In this document: piece by piece, positions 1-7,223 of the stretch | How the letters are laid out: every line of letters starts with the position of its first letter | Position numbering within the stretch: position 1 is the stretch's first letter | Assembly: GCA_021849075.1 (NCBI GenBank) | Contig: JAJZTH010000025.1 | Span: 1-46,781, forward strand | Reading direction: 5' to 3' | Source: Pseudomonadota bacterium | GTDB taxonomy: Bacteria > Pseudomonadota > Alphaproteobacteria > Sphingomonadales > Sphingomonadaceae | Length of the DNA stretch: 46,781 nt | Notes under the pieces: generated by a model | Databases searched by the model: none | What the model was told of the DNA's origin: nothing | What the model saw: only the letters and a program-made list of their open reading frames with translations | Translations under genes and position numbers: made by a program

Positions 1-34
1 GCTCGCGCAAATCCATCGAATAGGGCTTCGCCAT
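1..34 (-). CDS. IS630-family transposase, 5' fragment cut by window edge
   Basis: Only the first 11 codons are inside the window. Read on the minus strand they give MAKPYSMDLRE, which matches the usual N-terminus of IS630-type transposases (small DDE enzymes that insert at TA dinucleotides). A GGAGG ribosome-binding site lies about 9 nt before the ATG, so the start is well supported. The rest of the gene lies left of the window, so intactness cannot be judged. The family call rests on this short N-terminal motif and its good start signal. Confidence 0.72.
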   Translation of the reverse strand, partial: MAKPYSMDLRE

Positions 35-64
35 CCTTGCTGGCCTCCAGAACCCAGCAAGCAA

Positions 65-107
65 CTTGAATCAGAAAGGCACCCAAAAGGGAATCCTCCG
101 ATTCAAG
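65..107. repeat. Inverted repeat upstream of the IS630 transposase
   Basis: CTTGAATC at 65-72 is matched by GATTCAAG at 100-107, and a smaller GAATC/GATTC hairpin sits at 91-104. The position just upstream of the transposase start suggests the terminal region of the insertion sequence, but the exact IS boundary and TA target duplication cannot be fixed from one end. Confidence 0.4.
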
Positions 108-150
108 CCAATGTCATCCCACTCTAAGCGTATTCAAGGCAAAGTGCAGG

Positions 151-175
151 GCTTCGACAAGCTCAGCCTGAACGG
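151..175. repeat. Single copy of the GCTTCGACAAGCTCAG repeat
   Basis: This 25-bp segment matches the right arm of the palindrome at 33295-33382 at 24 of 25 positions and resembles the palindrome at 21155-21216. Elsewhere in the window the sequence occurs as an inverted pair; here only one arm is present, close to the IS630 end. Confidence 0.7.
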
Positions 176-206
176 AGGTCGGGGGTTCAGACTTGGCGCA
201 CGATGC

Positions 207-704
207 TTAAAAAGCCCGTTCCAGCAGCACCAGCGCCGGATCGCCCTCCACCGCTTTGGCGGAAAAGCCCATTTCCCGCTCCAGGCTGATTGCGGCGCGA
301 TTGTCCCGGCTTTCGATCGACTGAAGCTTGGTCACGCCCCAAGCCCGCGCTTCCCTGGCGACATGGTCCAGCAACGTCCAGCCGATCCCCTTGCCCTTAT
401 GATCGGGCAGAATGGAAATGGCGACTTCGCCAGTGCCGCCCGCTTCATCCACCGCCAGCGTGGCGGCGGCGATGATCTCCCGCCCGCCCGGCCTGAAGGC
501 GACGAAGCTTTCATGCCGGTGATGCTTGAAATCGGTCATCGCATGCAGTTGTCCGGGGCTGACCTGCCGCACCGCCGACAGGAATCGAAACCGCCGGTCC
601 TCGTCGGTCACATCGGCGAAGAAATCGGCCAGCGCCGGCTCGTCCTGATGCGTCGCCAGGCGAATGTCGAAGCGAAAGCCGTAGCGGGTTTCCAGCGCGA
701 TCAT
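207..704 (-). CDS. GNAT-family N-acetyltransferase
   Basis: Predicted acyl-CoA-dependent N-acetyltransferase of 165 residues; substrate unknown. The acetyl-CoA-binding region is visible as VAISILPDHKGKGIGWTLL, with the R/Q-x-x-G-x-G/A-type loop appearing as HKGKGIG. It is followed by the usual helix and the late strand LQSIESRDNRAAISLEREMGF. The ATG at 704 is chosen over an upstream GTG (758) because AAAGGA lies about 8 nt before it. It lies 89 nt downstream of the TPR-CHAT gene on the same strand. The C-terminal part resembles GNAT domains of acyl-CoA synthetase-type protein acetyltransferases, but this is a stand-alone domain. The family is secure, the function is not. Confidence 0.85.
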   Translation of the reverse strand: MIALETRYGFRFDIRLATHQDEPALADFFADVTDEDRRFRFLSAVRQVSPGQLHAMTDFKHHRHESFVAFRPGGREIIAAATLAVDEAGGTGEVAISILPDHKGKGIGWTLLDHVAREARAWGVTKLQSIESRDNRAAISLEREMGFSAKAVEGDPALVLLERAF

Positions 705-793
705 CGGAAAATCCTTTGCAGGAAGAAGGTCTTTCCGACCTATCGGCTTTCCGTTCACGGAAACCTATAAGGACTTTCCCGGATGGGGCGTTG

Positions 794-3694
794 TCATCGA
801 CCCATCAGGATGAACGGCGCCCAGATATAGGGTTGCGCTGCGCCCGGCTGGCCGGATCGGATCAGCTTCAGCATCGCCTTTTGCAGCGCAACCGCATGCG
901 GCAGGCCCCGGTTTGCGCCCTTCACCGTCTCCAGCGTCACGAACGCGCTGGCATCGTCCCGCACCGGCCAGTGCGACACCAGCAGCGATCCCGCCCCGGC
1001 ATAGCGAAACGCCTGCGCCAGTCCCGAATAGGCCGCGCCCTGCGCATCCTTGCCCGCCGCCGTGTTGCAGGCGGACAGGATCACCCAATCCGCGCCGATC
1101 CGCATCGCCGCCACTTCCGACGCGGTCAGCAGCCCGTCATCGCCCGCCGTCGCGCTTGCCGGGGGAGACAGAAGCAGCGCCGGCTCGGTCACGCCCTCCA
1201 TCTCGCCGCTGACCAGCCCGTGCGTCGCGAACAATATGACGCCATAGGGCGACAGGTCACGGCTGCGCAGCGCGCCCTCATTGGCCTCTCCACCGACCAG
1301 CAGGGTCGCATGATCCGCCCCGAAACGCTTTGCCACCGCCTGCAATTCAGCCAGCGATCCGGGCAGCGCCGGCAATTGCGACAGCGCCTGCGCATCCGCG
1401 CCGCTCCCACGCTGGGCGGGGGGCGATGGCGCAGCGGTAAAGCCCTGCGGCGCACCGATCCCCAGGAATCTCTGATCGCGCATCGCCATCCGCATCTGCC
1501 GGCGCGCACCAATTGCAAAGCCGGGCTGCACTTCGATGGCGAAGCGATGGATCAGCCAGGGCGTGTGGCGATCCACTCTCGCGATCGGCCGCTGCGGCAG
1601 CATGGCGAAAGGCAGGGATGCGAACGCCCCGGTCGGCACGATCCGCAGGTCGCGCGCCTTGCCCAGGCTGGCGAGAATGCCCGGCGTGAAGATCTGGCGA
1701 TACAGGTCCAGCGCCGCGTCCTGATCGAACCCCGCCGGCGTCAGCGATCCGCGCAGCCGGTTGACCAGCGCCACCATCGCGGCCCGGCCCATCTGCGCCC
1801 GCTCGATCCGCGCGCCATCCGGACCGACCGCCAGCAGATAGACGCCGTCAAAGGCCGGCATGACCGCCAGCAAAGCCTCCTGTGCGCCCAGCCCGGCCTG
1901 CAACTTCGTCAGGTCGGGGCGTTCGCCCCCGCGCGCTTCGATCCAACGGGGATAATCGCGGGCAATCGCGGCGCGCTCCGCATCGGCGTCCGCTGCCACG
2001 CTGGAACGATCGGCCCGCGCCTGCGCCACACCGTTGTCCGTCGCCAAAGCCTTCAGCAACCGGCTGTCCGCCGTCTCCAGAGCTTTGACCTTGTCCTGCA
2101 ACCCGCGCACCCGTGCCGCCAGGGCAGGATCTTCGACCAGTCGCTGCGCCACCAGCCGGTTGGCCTGGGCAATGCGCGATCCGGCCAGCACCGCCATCGC
2201 GTCCAGCGCCAACGGCGCATCCTGCGTTTGCGCCGCCACAGCCAGCACGGTGTCGATCGCCGCGCGCTGATCTTCGGTCAGCTCGCCATTGTCGTTCATC
2301 GCCGCGCCATCGCGCAGCACGCCCACCAATCGCCGCGCCGCCTCGCCAAGGCCGCCTTGATCCGGCGCGGTCCAGGCGGACAGCATTGCCGCCTGCGCCA
2401 GCGGCAGGGCCGGCGCATTGTCGAGTTGTGCGGTTTCGGTGACGAATGCCGCTGCGATCGTGCGCGCTTTGTCGGTGCGCCCCGCCGCGATCAGGGCCGG
2501 GATCAGCCAGGGATAGACGCGCTGGCCAATGTCCCGGTCCTTGTCCGATCCGGCATGGACCCGCGTCAACGCGCTCTCCAGCCGCTCGATCCCTTCGTCG
2601 CGCCGTCCTTCGGCCAGTTCCGCCGAAGCAGCAAAGGCCAGCGCGCGCGCGGATTGCGGGCTGTTCTCGCCCTCGATCTTGCGAAAGCCGCGCTCAGCTT
2701 CCAGAAACAGTAGCTCGGCGTCGGCATAGCGCTCCAGCGGCAGCAGCACCGACCCCAGATTCTGCAGGCCGAACTGGAAATACAGGCTGTCCGTTCCCAC
2801 CGTCTCCCGCTTGATGGCGATGGCGCGTTGCAGATAGTCTAGGCTCTCGGTCCGTCGCCCGGTGCGCGACAGCAGCAGACCCAGCGCCTCCAGCGCGCGG
2901 GCGTAGCTGGGATGTTTGCGATCGACATGGTCGGTGGCGATATCCACCGCCAGCCGCGCATATGTCTCCGCCTCCGCGTCGCGGTCAGCGCGCGCCAGCA
3001 TCTGGGCATAGGTGTAATAGGACCCGATCGTGTCGGGACTGTTGGGACCGGCGGCGGTGATCCGCGCCTCCATGCTGGCCTTTTGCGCCACCACCGCTTC
3101 GGCATTGCGGCCGAGGCGGGTGAGCGCCTGCGCATGGGAAAAGGCGATGTTGGACCGCAGCATATGCGTGTCCTTGTCCAGCTGATCGGCCGGCGTGCGC
3201 GCAATATAGCCGTCCATATACGCACTGGCGCGCGCTAGCGTATCCGCGCCGCCCGCCACATTGCCCAGCGCGATCTGGACGAAGCCCTTGATCGACAGGC
3301 CCTGCATCCAGGCGATGGGATAGGCGTCGGCGAACGGCGCCAGCAGGGTCAGGCCCTCGTTCGACCGGGCCAGTGCGTCGGGATTCTTGCCGTCGATCTG
3401 GTCCATGGACGACAGGTTGATCAGCGCCACGCCGGCCAGCGGATGCGGCCTGCCGCCCACTTTGGCGCGCAGCGCAGCCGCATGCAGCCGCAGCCAGGCG
3501 TCGCGCGTCTTTTCCGACATGGACAGCGCATAATCGTCGCTGTTGAACAGCGCGAAGGCGCGATCCTCCAGCCGGCGCAACGATGCATGGCGCGGATCGG
3601 CGGCGGAAAAGCTGGCCGGCGTGGCCGCCATCGCGCCAAAAAAGGGCAGCGCCAATGTCAGGAGGACGGCCGAACAGTGCGCGGAAAGTTTCAT
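794..3694 (-). CDS. Exported TPR-repeat protein with C-terminal CHAT (caspase-like) domain
   Basis: A 966-residue protein. The N-terminus (MKLSAHCSAVLLTLALPFFG) looks like a Sec signal peptide, so export to the periplasm or cell surface is likely. Residues of roughly 40-450 form degenerate tetratricopeptide repeats, followed by a helical linker. The last 300 residues form a CHAT domain with the catalytic pair visible: His825 in FATHG and Cys876 in SACNTAAG, then the conserved SLLVSHWPV and C-terminal PYIWAPFILMG. CHAT proteases belong to the caspase/separase clan. The start at 3694 has a GGGGG motif before it; a longer frame from 3727 would bury the signal peptide. No dedicated partner or substrate gene is adjacent. 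Confidence 0.88.
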   Translation of the reverse strand: MKLSAHCSAVLLTLALPFFGAMAATPASFSAADPRHASLRRLEDRAFALFNSDDYALSMSEKTRDAWLRLHAAALRAKVGGRPHPLAGVALINLSSMDQIDGKNPDALARSNEGLTLLAPFADAYPIAWMQGLSIKGFVQIALGNVAGGADTLARASAYMDGYIARTPADQLDKDTHMLRSNIAFSHAQALTRLGRNAEAVVAQKASMEARITAAGPNSPDTIGSYYTYAQMLARADRDAEAETYARLAVDIATDHVDRKHPSYARALEALGLLLSRTGRRTESLDYLQRAIAIKRETVGTDSLYFQFGLQNLGSVLLPLERYADAELLFLEAERGFRKIEGENSPQSARALAFAASAELAEGRRDEGIERLESALTRVHAGSDKDRDIGQRVYPWLIPALIAAGRTDKARTIAAAFVTETAQLDNAPALPLAQAAMLSAWTAPDQGGLGEAARRLVGVLRDGAAMNDNGELTEDQRAAIDTVLAVAAQTQDAPLALDAMAVLAGSRIAQANRLVAQRLVEDPALAARVRGLQDKVKALETADSRLLKALATDNGVAQARADRSSVAADADAERAAIARDYPRWIEARGGERPDLTKLQAGLGAQEALLAVMPAFDGVYLLAVGPDGARIERAQMGRAAMVALVNRLRGSLTPAGFDQDAALDLYRQIFTPGILASLGKARDLRIVPTGAFASLPFAMLPQRPIARVDRHTPWLIHRFAIEVQPGFAIGARRQMRMAMRDQRFLGIGAPQGFTAAPSPPAQRGSGADAQALSQLPALPGSLAELQAVAKRFGADHATLLVGGEANEGALRSRDLSPYGVILFATHGLVSGEMEGVTEPALLLSPPASATAGDDGLLTASEVAAMRIGADWVILSACNTAAGKDAQGAAYSGLAQAFRYAGAGSLLVSHWPVRDDASAFVTLETVKGANRGLPHAVALQKAMLKLIRSGQPGAAQPYIWAPFILMGR

Positions 3695-3778
3695 CTTGCC
3701 CCCGCTATCTCGATTCGACCCACTCATGGCTTGGTTCGCATGGCAGGCGGCGTCAAGATGGCCGCAATGACGCAGCCT

Positions 3779-5296
3779 CTATCCCGCTAGCGTCAACCGC
3801 CAGTCCCAGCGCAACGGATCGCCGTCCATCACCTCTACGCCGCGCGCGATCAGGGCATCGCGAATCTCGTCCGACAGGGCGAAATTCTTCTCCGCCCGGG
3901 CGGCGGTGCGGCGTTCCAGCTCTGCCTCAATCTCTTCCGGCCTGATCTGCGCATCCTTGGGCCGCACGCGCAGGTCGGCGCGATTGAGCGTCAGCAGATT
4001 GAGGCCCAGCGCCTGATCGAACGCAGCGATCAGGCACAGCTTTTCGTCCACCGGCACTTTCTTCATGCCAATGACTTCCTCCAGCAGGGGAAGGGCGCGC
4101 GGCGTCATCAGATCGTCGGCGATCGCCGCGTCGAACTGCTCCAGCAACGGCGTCAGCTTGGGGTGCAGATTGGCGCGCAGATAATCGATGCGCGGCGATT
4201 GCCATGTCACGCCCTCGGCCCGCGCCTTCAGTCCTTCCACGCCCATGACTAGCCGCTTCAAACGGGTCAGCGCGGCGGCCAGATTGTCGGCGCTGAACTC
4301 CAGTTCGCTGCGATAATGGGCGCCCAGGCACAACAGGCGATAGGCGATCGGATGCACGCCCGCGTCGATCAGGCTGAACAGGGTGGTGAAGCCGCCCTTC
4401 GATTTGCTCATCTTGCCCTGACGATCCACCAGGAAATTATTGTGCATCCACCAGCGCGCGCCGGTGAAGCCCGCCGTCGCCGCATCCGGCTCGCCGCAGC
4501 AGGCGTGGAATGCCTGATTTTGGGCGATTTCATTGGGATGATGAATCTCGCGATGGTCGATTCCGCCGGTGTGAATGTCGAACGGCTGGCCAAGGCGGGC
4601 CTGCGACATGACCGAACATTCCAGATGCCAGCCCGGCGCGCCCTTGCCCCAGGGGCTGTCCCATTCCATCTGGCGCTGCTCGCCCGGCGGCGATTTGCGC
4701 CAGATGGCGAAGTCGCTCGGGTTGCGTTTGCCCGCGACCGGATCGATCCGGGCATGCGCGGCGTCGTCCCGCCCGCCGGCCAGCGCGCCATAATCGGGGA
4801 CGGTCGTGCTGTCGAAATAGAGGCCGCTCTCCAGTTCGTAGCAATGGTCGGGCGCGATTCTTTGCGCAAAGTCGATCATCTGCGGCACATAGTCGGTCGC
4901 GACCGTCCATTCGCTGGGCGCCATGATGTTGAGCGCGGCGATGTTGGATTTGAACGCATCGGTATAATGGGCCGCAATGTCCCAGATGCTCTTGGCGCTG
5001 GCGCGCGCAGCGGCTTCCATCTTGTCATCGCCCGCGTCGGCGTCGCTGGTCAGATGGCCGACATCGGTGATGTTGATGATCTGGGTGACGGCCAACCCCT
5101 TCCAAAGCAATGTCCGGCGCAGCGTGTCGACGAACACATAGGCGCGCAAATTGCCGATATGGGCGTAATTGTAGACTGTCGGGCCACAGCTATAGACGCG
5201 CGCATGATTGTCCTCGATCGGCGCGAACGGCTCGATCGTGCGGGTCAGGCTGTTGAACAGGCGCAGCGGCGCGGGGATATGCTGGTCGTCGGACAT
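3779..5296 (-). CDS. cysS: Cysteinyl-tRNA synthetase
   Basis: Charges tRNA-Cys with cysteine in the cytosol. The 505-residue class I synthetase has the HIGN signature at 46-49 (YAHIGNLRAY), the zinc ligand Cys37 in SCGPTVY, and KMSKS at 295-299. The middle block GAPGWHLECSVMSQARLGQPFDIHTGG, with further zinc ligands, is typical of CysS. Length is slightly above the usual 460-490 because of short insertions. It lies 84 nt upstream of the TPR-CHAT gene on the same strand and is divergent from the Bax-inhibitor-like gene. Confidence 0.98.
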   Translation of the reverse strand: MSDDQHIPAPLRLFNSLTRTIEPFAPIEDNHARVYSCGPTVYNYAHIGNLRAYVFVDTLRRTLLWKGLAVTQIINITDVGHLTSDADAGDDKMEAAARASAKSIWDIAAHYTDAFKSNIAALNIMAPSEWTVATDYVPQMIDFAQRIAPDHCYELESGLYFDSTTVPDYGALAGGRDDAAHARIDPVAGKRNPSDFAIWRKSPPGEQRQMEWDSPWGKGAPGWHLECSVMSQARLGQPFDIHTGGIDHREIHHPNEIAQNQAFHACCGEPDAATAGFTGARWWMHNNFLVDRQGKMSKSKGGFTTLFSLIDAGVHPIAYRLLCLGAHYRSELEFSADNLAAALTRLKRLVMGVEGLKARAEGVTWQSPRIDYLRANLHPKLTPLLEQFDAAIADDLMTPRALPLLEEVIGMKKVPVDEKLCLIAAFDQALGLNLLTLNRADLRVRPKDAQIRPEEIEAELERRTAARAEKNFALSDEIRDALIARGVEVMDGDPLRWDWRLTLAG

Positions 5297-5611
5297 GGTG
5301 GCCAGCCATGTCGCGAAGCGGGACGGGGGTCAATCCTTCCCGACAGGCAGCCGTCCTGAAAGCCGGATCAATTGTAATAAAATGTTGCGGGCGGGGCGAT
5401 CCCTTGCAGCCGGGCGTTGGCGACCCGATATTGCTGATGCGGGCCGGGCCCCTCTGGCGACATGGACATCCCCCCTTTGTCCAGTCGCGATGTCGGACCG
5501 CATCGGGTGCGCCCGGTGCAGGTTTTGCGGCGATTTGCCCCCTCTTGTCGTCGCAACAGACCGCACCGGGCCACTCGAACCATATTTTTGATGATGGAGT
5601 GAGTGTTTCCG
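5297..5611. other. Divergent intergenic region between cysS and the Bax-inhibitor-1-like gene
   Basis: About 315 nt with no gene I can support. It must hold the promoters of both divergent genes. An inverted pair CCCGGTGC / GCACCGGG brackets the stretch near 5511-5570, and an AT-rich patch (TTGTAATAAAATG) lies near 5372. Neither is strong enough to name as a promoter or operator. Confidence 0.3.
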
Positions 5612-6322
5612 ATGAATAATCCCGTTCGCATGCCGGGCCTTGGCGCCAGCCGGTCGGTGGATACCGATGCCGGCCTGCGCGCGCATATGCTGGGCGTTTT
5701 CCGCAATATGGGCATTGGTCTGGTCATCACCGGCTTGGTTGCCGCGCTGGTCGGCAATACGCCCGCTCTGGCCGCCGCCATCTATGGCACGCCGCTTAAG
5801 TGGGTGGCGATCTTCGCGCCGCTGGCCTTCGTCTTCTTCTTCAGCTTCCGCATGGAACAGATGACGACGTCGACCGCGCGCACCACCTTCTATGCTTTTG
5901 CCGCCGTCATGGGCGTGTCGCTGGGCAGCGTGTTCCTGGTCTTCACCGGCGGCAGCATCGCGCAAGCCTTCTTCTCGGCTGCGGTCATGTTCCTCGCCAT
6001 GGCGCTGTGGGGCTACACCACCCAGCGCGACCTGACGAAGATGGGCAGCTTCCTGATCATGGGCCTGATCGGCATCATGGTGGCCAGCCTGATCAACATC
6101 TTCATCGGATCGTCGGCGATGGCGATGGTCATCTCGATCATCGGCGTGGTGGTCTTCACCGGCCTCACCGCCTGGGACGTGCAGCGCATCAAGTCGGAAT
6201 ATTTCTACTATGCCGGCCATGAGGTTACCGGGAAGATGCAGGTCATGGGCGCGCTGTCGCTCTACCTCAACTTCGTCAACTTGTTCCAGATGCTGCTCAA
6301 CCTGACGGGCGAACGCGAATAA
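5612..6322 (+). CDS. Bax inhibitor-1/YccA family membrane protein
   Basis: A 236-residue integral membrane protein with about seven hydrophobic segments. The first begins near residue 28 (MLGVFRNMGIGLVITGLVAAL) and the C-terminal half holds ALSLYLNFVNLFQMLLNLTG, the typical YccA/BI-1 ending. The aspartate-containing segment TAWDVQRIKSEY precedes the last membrane stretch. Members are linked to calcium leak or membrane-protease regulation (E. coli YccA with FtsH), but the role here is unknown. The ATG at 5612 has GGAG 12 nt upstream. The stop overlaps the next gene's start by one base. Confidence 0.9.
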   Translation: MNNPVRMPGLGASRSVDTDAGLRAHMLGVFRNMGIGLVITGLVAALVGNTPALAAAIYGTPLKWVAIFAPLAFVFFFSFRMEQMTTSTARTTFYAFAAVMGVSLGSVFLVFTGGSIAQAFFSAAVMFLAMALWGYTTQRDLTKMGSFLIMGLIGIMVASLINIFIGSSAMAMVISIIGVVVFTGLTAWDVQRIKSEYFYYAGHEVTGKMQVMGALSLYLNFVNLFQMLLNLTGERE

Positions 6323-6615
6323 TGCGCGATCCCGCTCAGCTGTCGGCCATGCTCTGTCCGGTCTGTCATGTCGGCCTCGCCATGACGGATCGGCAGGGGG
6401 TCGAAATCGACTATTGCCCGCAATGCCGGGGCGTCTGGCTGGACCGGGGCGAGTTGGACAAGATCATCGAACGATCGGGGCAGGGGAGCGCGCCAACGCC
6501 GCAACCCGCCCCATTCGGCCAGCCAAGCTACCGCCCGGATCGGGATTATCGCGATGGTGGGCGCGGCTATCAGAAGAAACGCAAGAAAAGCTTTCTGGAA
6601 GAGCTGTTCGATTGA
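6322..6615 (+). CDS. Zinc-ribbon (zf-TFIIB) domain protein
   Basis: A 97-residue protein with one treble-clef-type zinc ribbon: CPVCHVGL near residue 12 and CPQCRGVWLDRGELDKI near residue 32, the classic zf-TFIIB pattern. The remainder is a low-complexity Pro/Tyr/Arg region and a basic KKRKK stretch. The start ATG shares one base with the stop of the Bax-inhibitor-like gene, so the two are translationally coupled. Function is not established for the family. An intrinsic terminator follows directly. Confidence 0.88.
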   Translation: MRDPAQLSAMLCPVCHVGLAMTDRQGVEIDYCPQCRGVWLDRGELDKIIERSGQGSAPTPQPAPFGQPSYRPDRDYRDGGRGYQKKRKKSFLEELFD

Positions 6616-6616
6616 G

Positions 6617-6649
6617 AAAAGGCCGGTCCCGATGGAGCCGGCCTTTTTT
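6617..6649 (+). terminator. Intrinsic terminator after the zinc-ribbon gene
   Basis: A GGCCGG/CCGGCC stem (6621-6626 and 6638-6643) with an A-rich 5' flank is followed by six T residues at 6644-6649. It lies immediately after the stop codon and closes the two-gene plus-strand unit. The A-tract on the 5' side also gives a T-run on the minus strand, so it may end the minus-strand unit coming from polA as well. Confidence 0.85.
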
Positions 6650-6676
6650 CATGTTACTCTTGGATTGGTCGACATG

Positions 6677-7222
6677 TTAGAATCCAAGGAAGTAGGCTAC
6701 AGCGAACGCTACTATGGCAAGCATCGAGAATGAGCCCCAAGAGAAGAACAGTCTGGTCGAGTTCTTACCGTCACCATTGCGAACGATCGTTTCTCGGAAA
6801 ATAGGCGGCAGCGCGCAACCAACACCCGTCGAGACCCCTTTCCATTTGCCATTGTCTAGCAGTTGCAGTGACGTCCAATATGGTCTGCGCCAGCCAAAGG
6901 GGTGGTAAAGAACCGCTCGGGCTTCTCCGGTGATCAGTCCGTTGACGATAGCAACAATGAGCGTCCATTTGTCTTCCGCATCTGCAGGAAATATGTGCGC
7001 GGACCATTGGCCTCCGCCGCAGACAAACTCGTCGCCTTGAAGCGAAAGCCAGAGTTCAAAGTCTAAACCCGCTTGTTTTCGATAGAAGCAGGCCAATTCG
7101 ACTGGTGCTGTTCGGTCCCATTCAATCGCCAATTGGTGCTGACGAGCGACATCCTCAAATAGCGCGCGACATTGCGTTATGAGAGGAGCTTCCAACTCGA
7201 AATCCCTGGCCTGAGAAACCAT
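6677..7222 (-). CDS. Hypothetical protein with C-terminal membrane anchor, coupled to polA
   Basis: A 181-residue protein I do not recognise. The body is soluble with many aromatic residues (GWRRPYWTSLQLLDNGKWKG), and the last 20 residues form one hydrophobic segment (SMLAIVAFAVAYFLGF), suggesting a tail-anchored protein. The stop codon of polA and this ATG are separated by a single base (TGAGATG), so translation is probably coupled. The DNA is visibly richer in A/T than its neighbours and codon use differs, which hints at recent acquisition. No conserved catalytic motif is evident. Confidence 0.72.
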   Translation of the reverse strand: MVSQARDFELEAPLITQCRALFEDVARQHQLAIEWDRTAPVELACFYRKQAGLDFELWLSLQGDEFVCGGGQWSAHIFPADAEDKWTLIVAIVNGLITGEARAVLYHPFGWRRPYWTSLQLLDNGKWKGVSTGVGCALPPIFRETIVRNGDGKNSTRLFFSWGSFSMLAIVAFAVAYFLGF

Positions 7223-7223
7223 C

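Noticed and set aside
716..2713. Long open frame (665 codons) on the plus strand opposite the TPR-CHAT gene
   Set aside because: Composition is Arg/Gln/His-rich with no family match, while the opposite strand encodes a clear CHAT protein.
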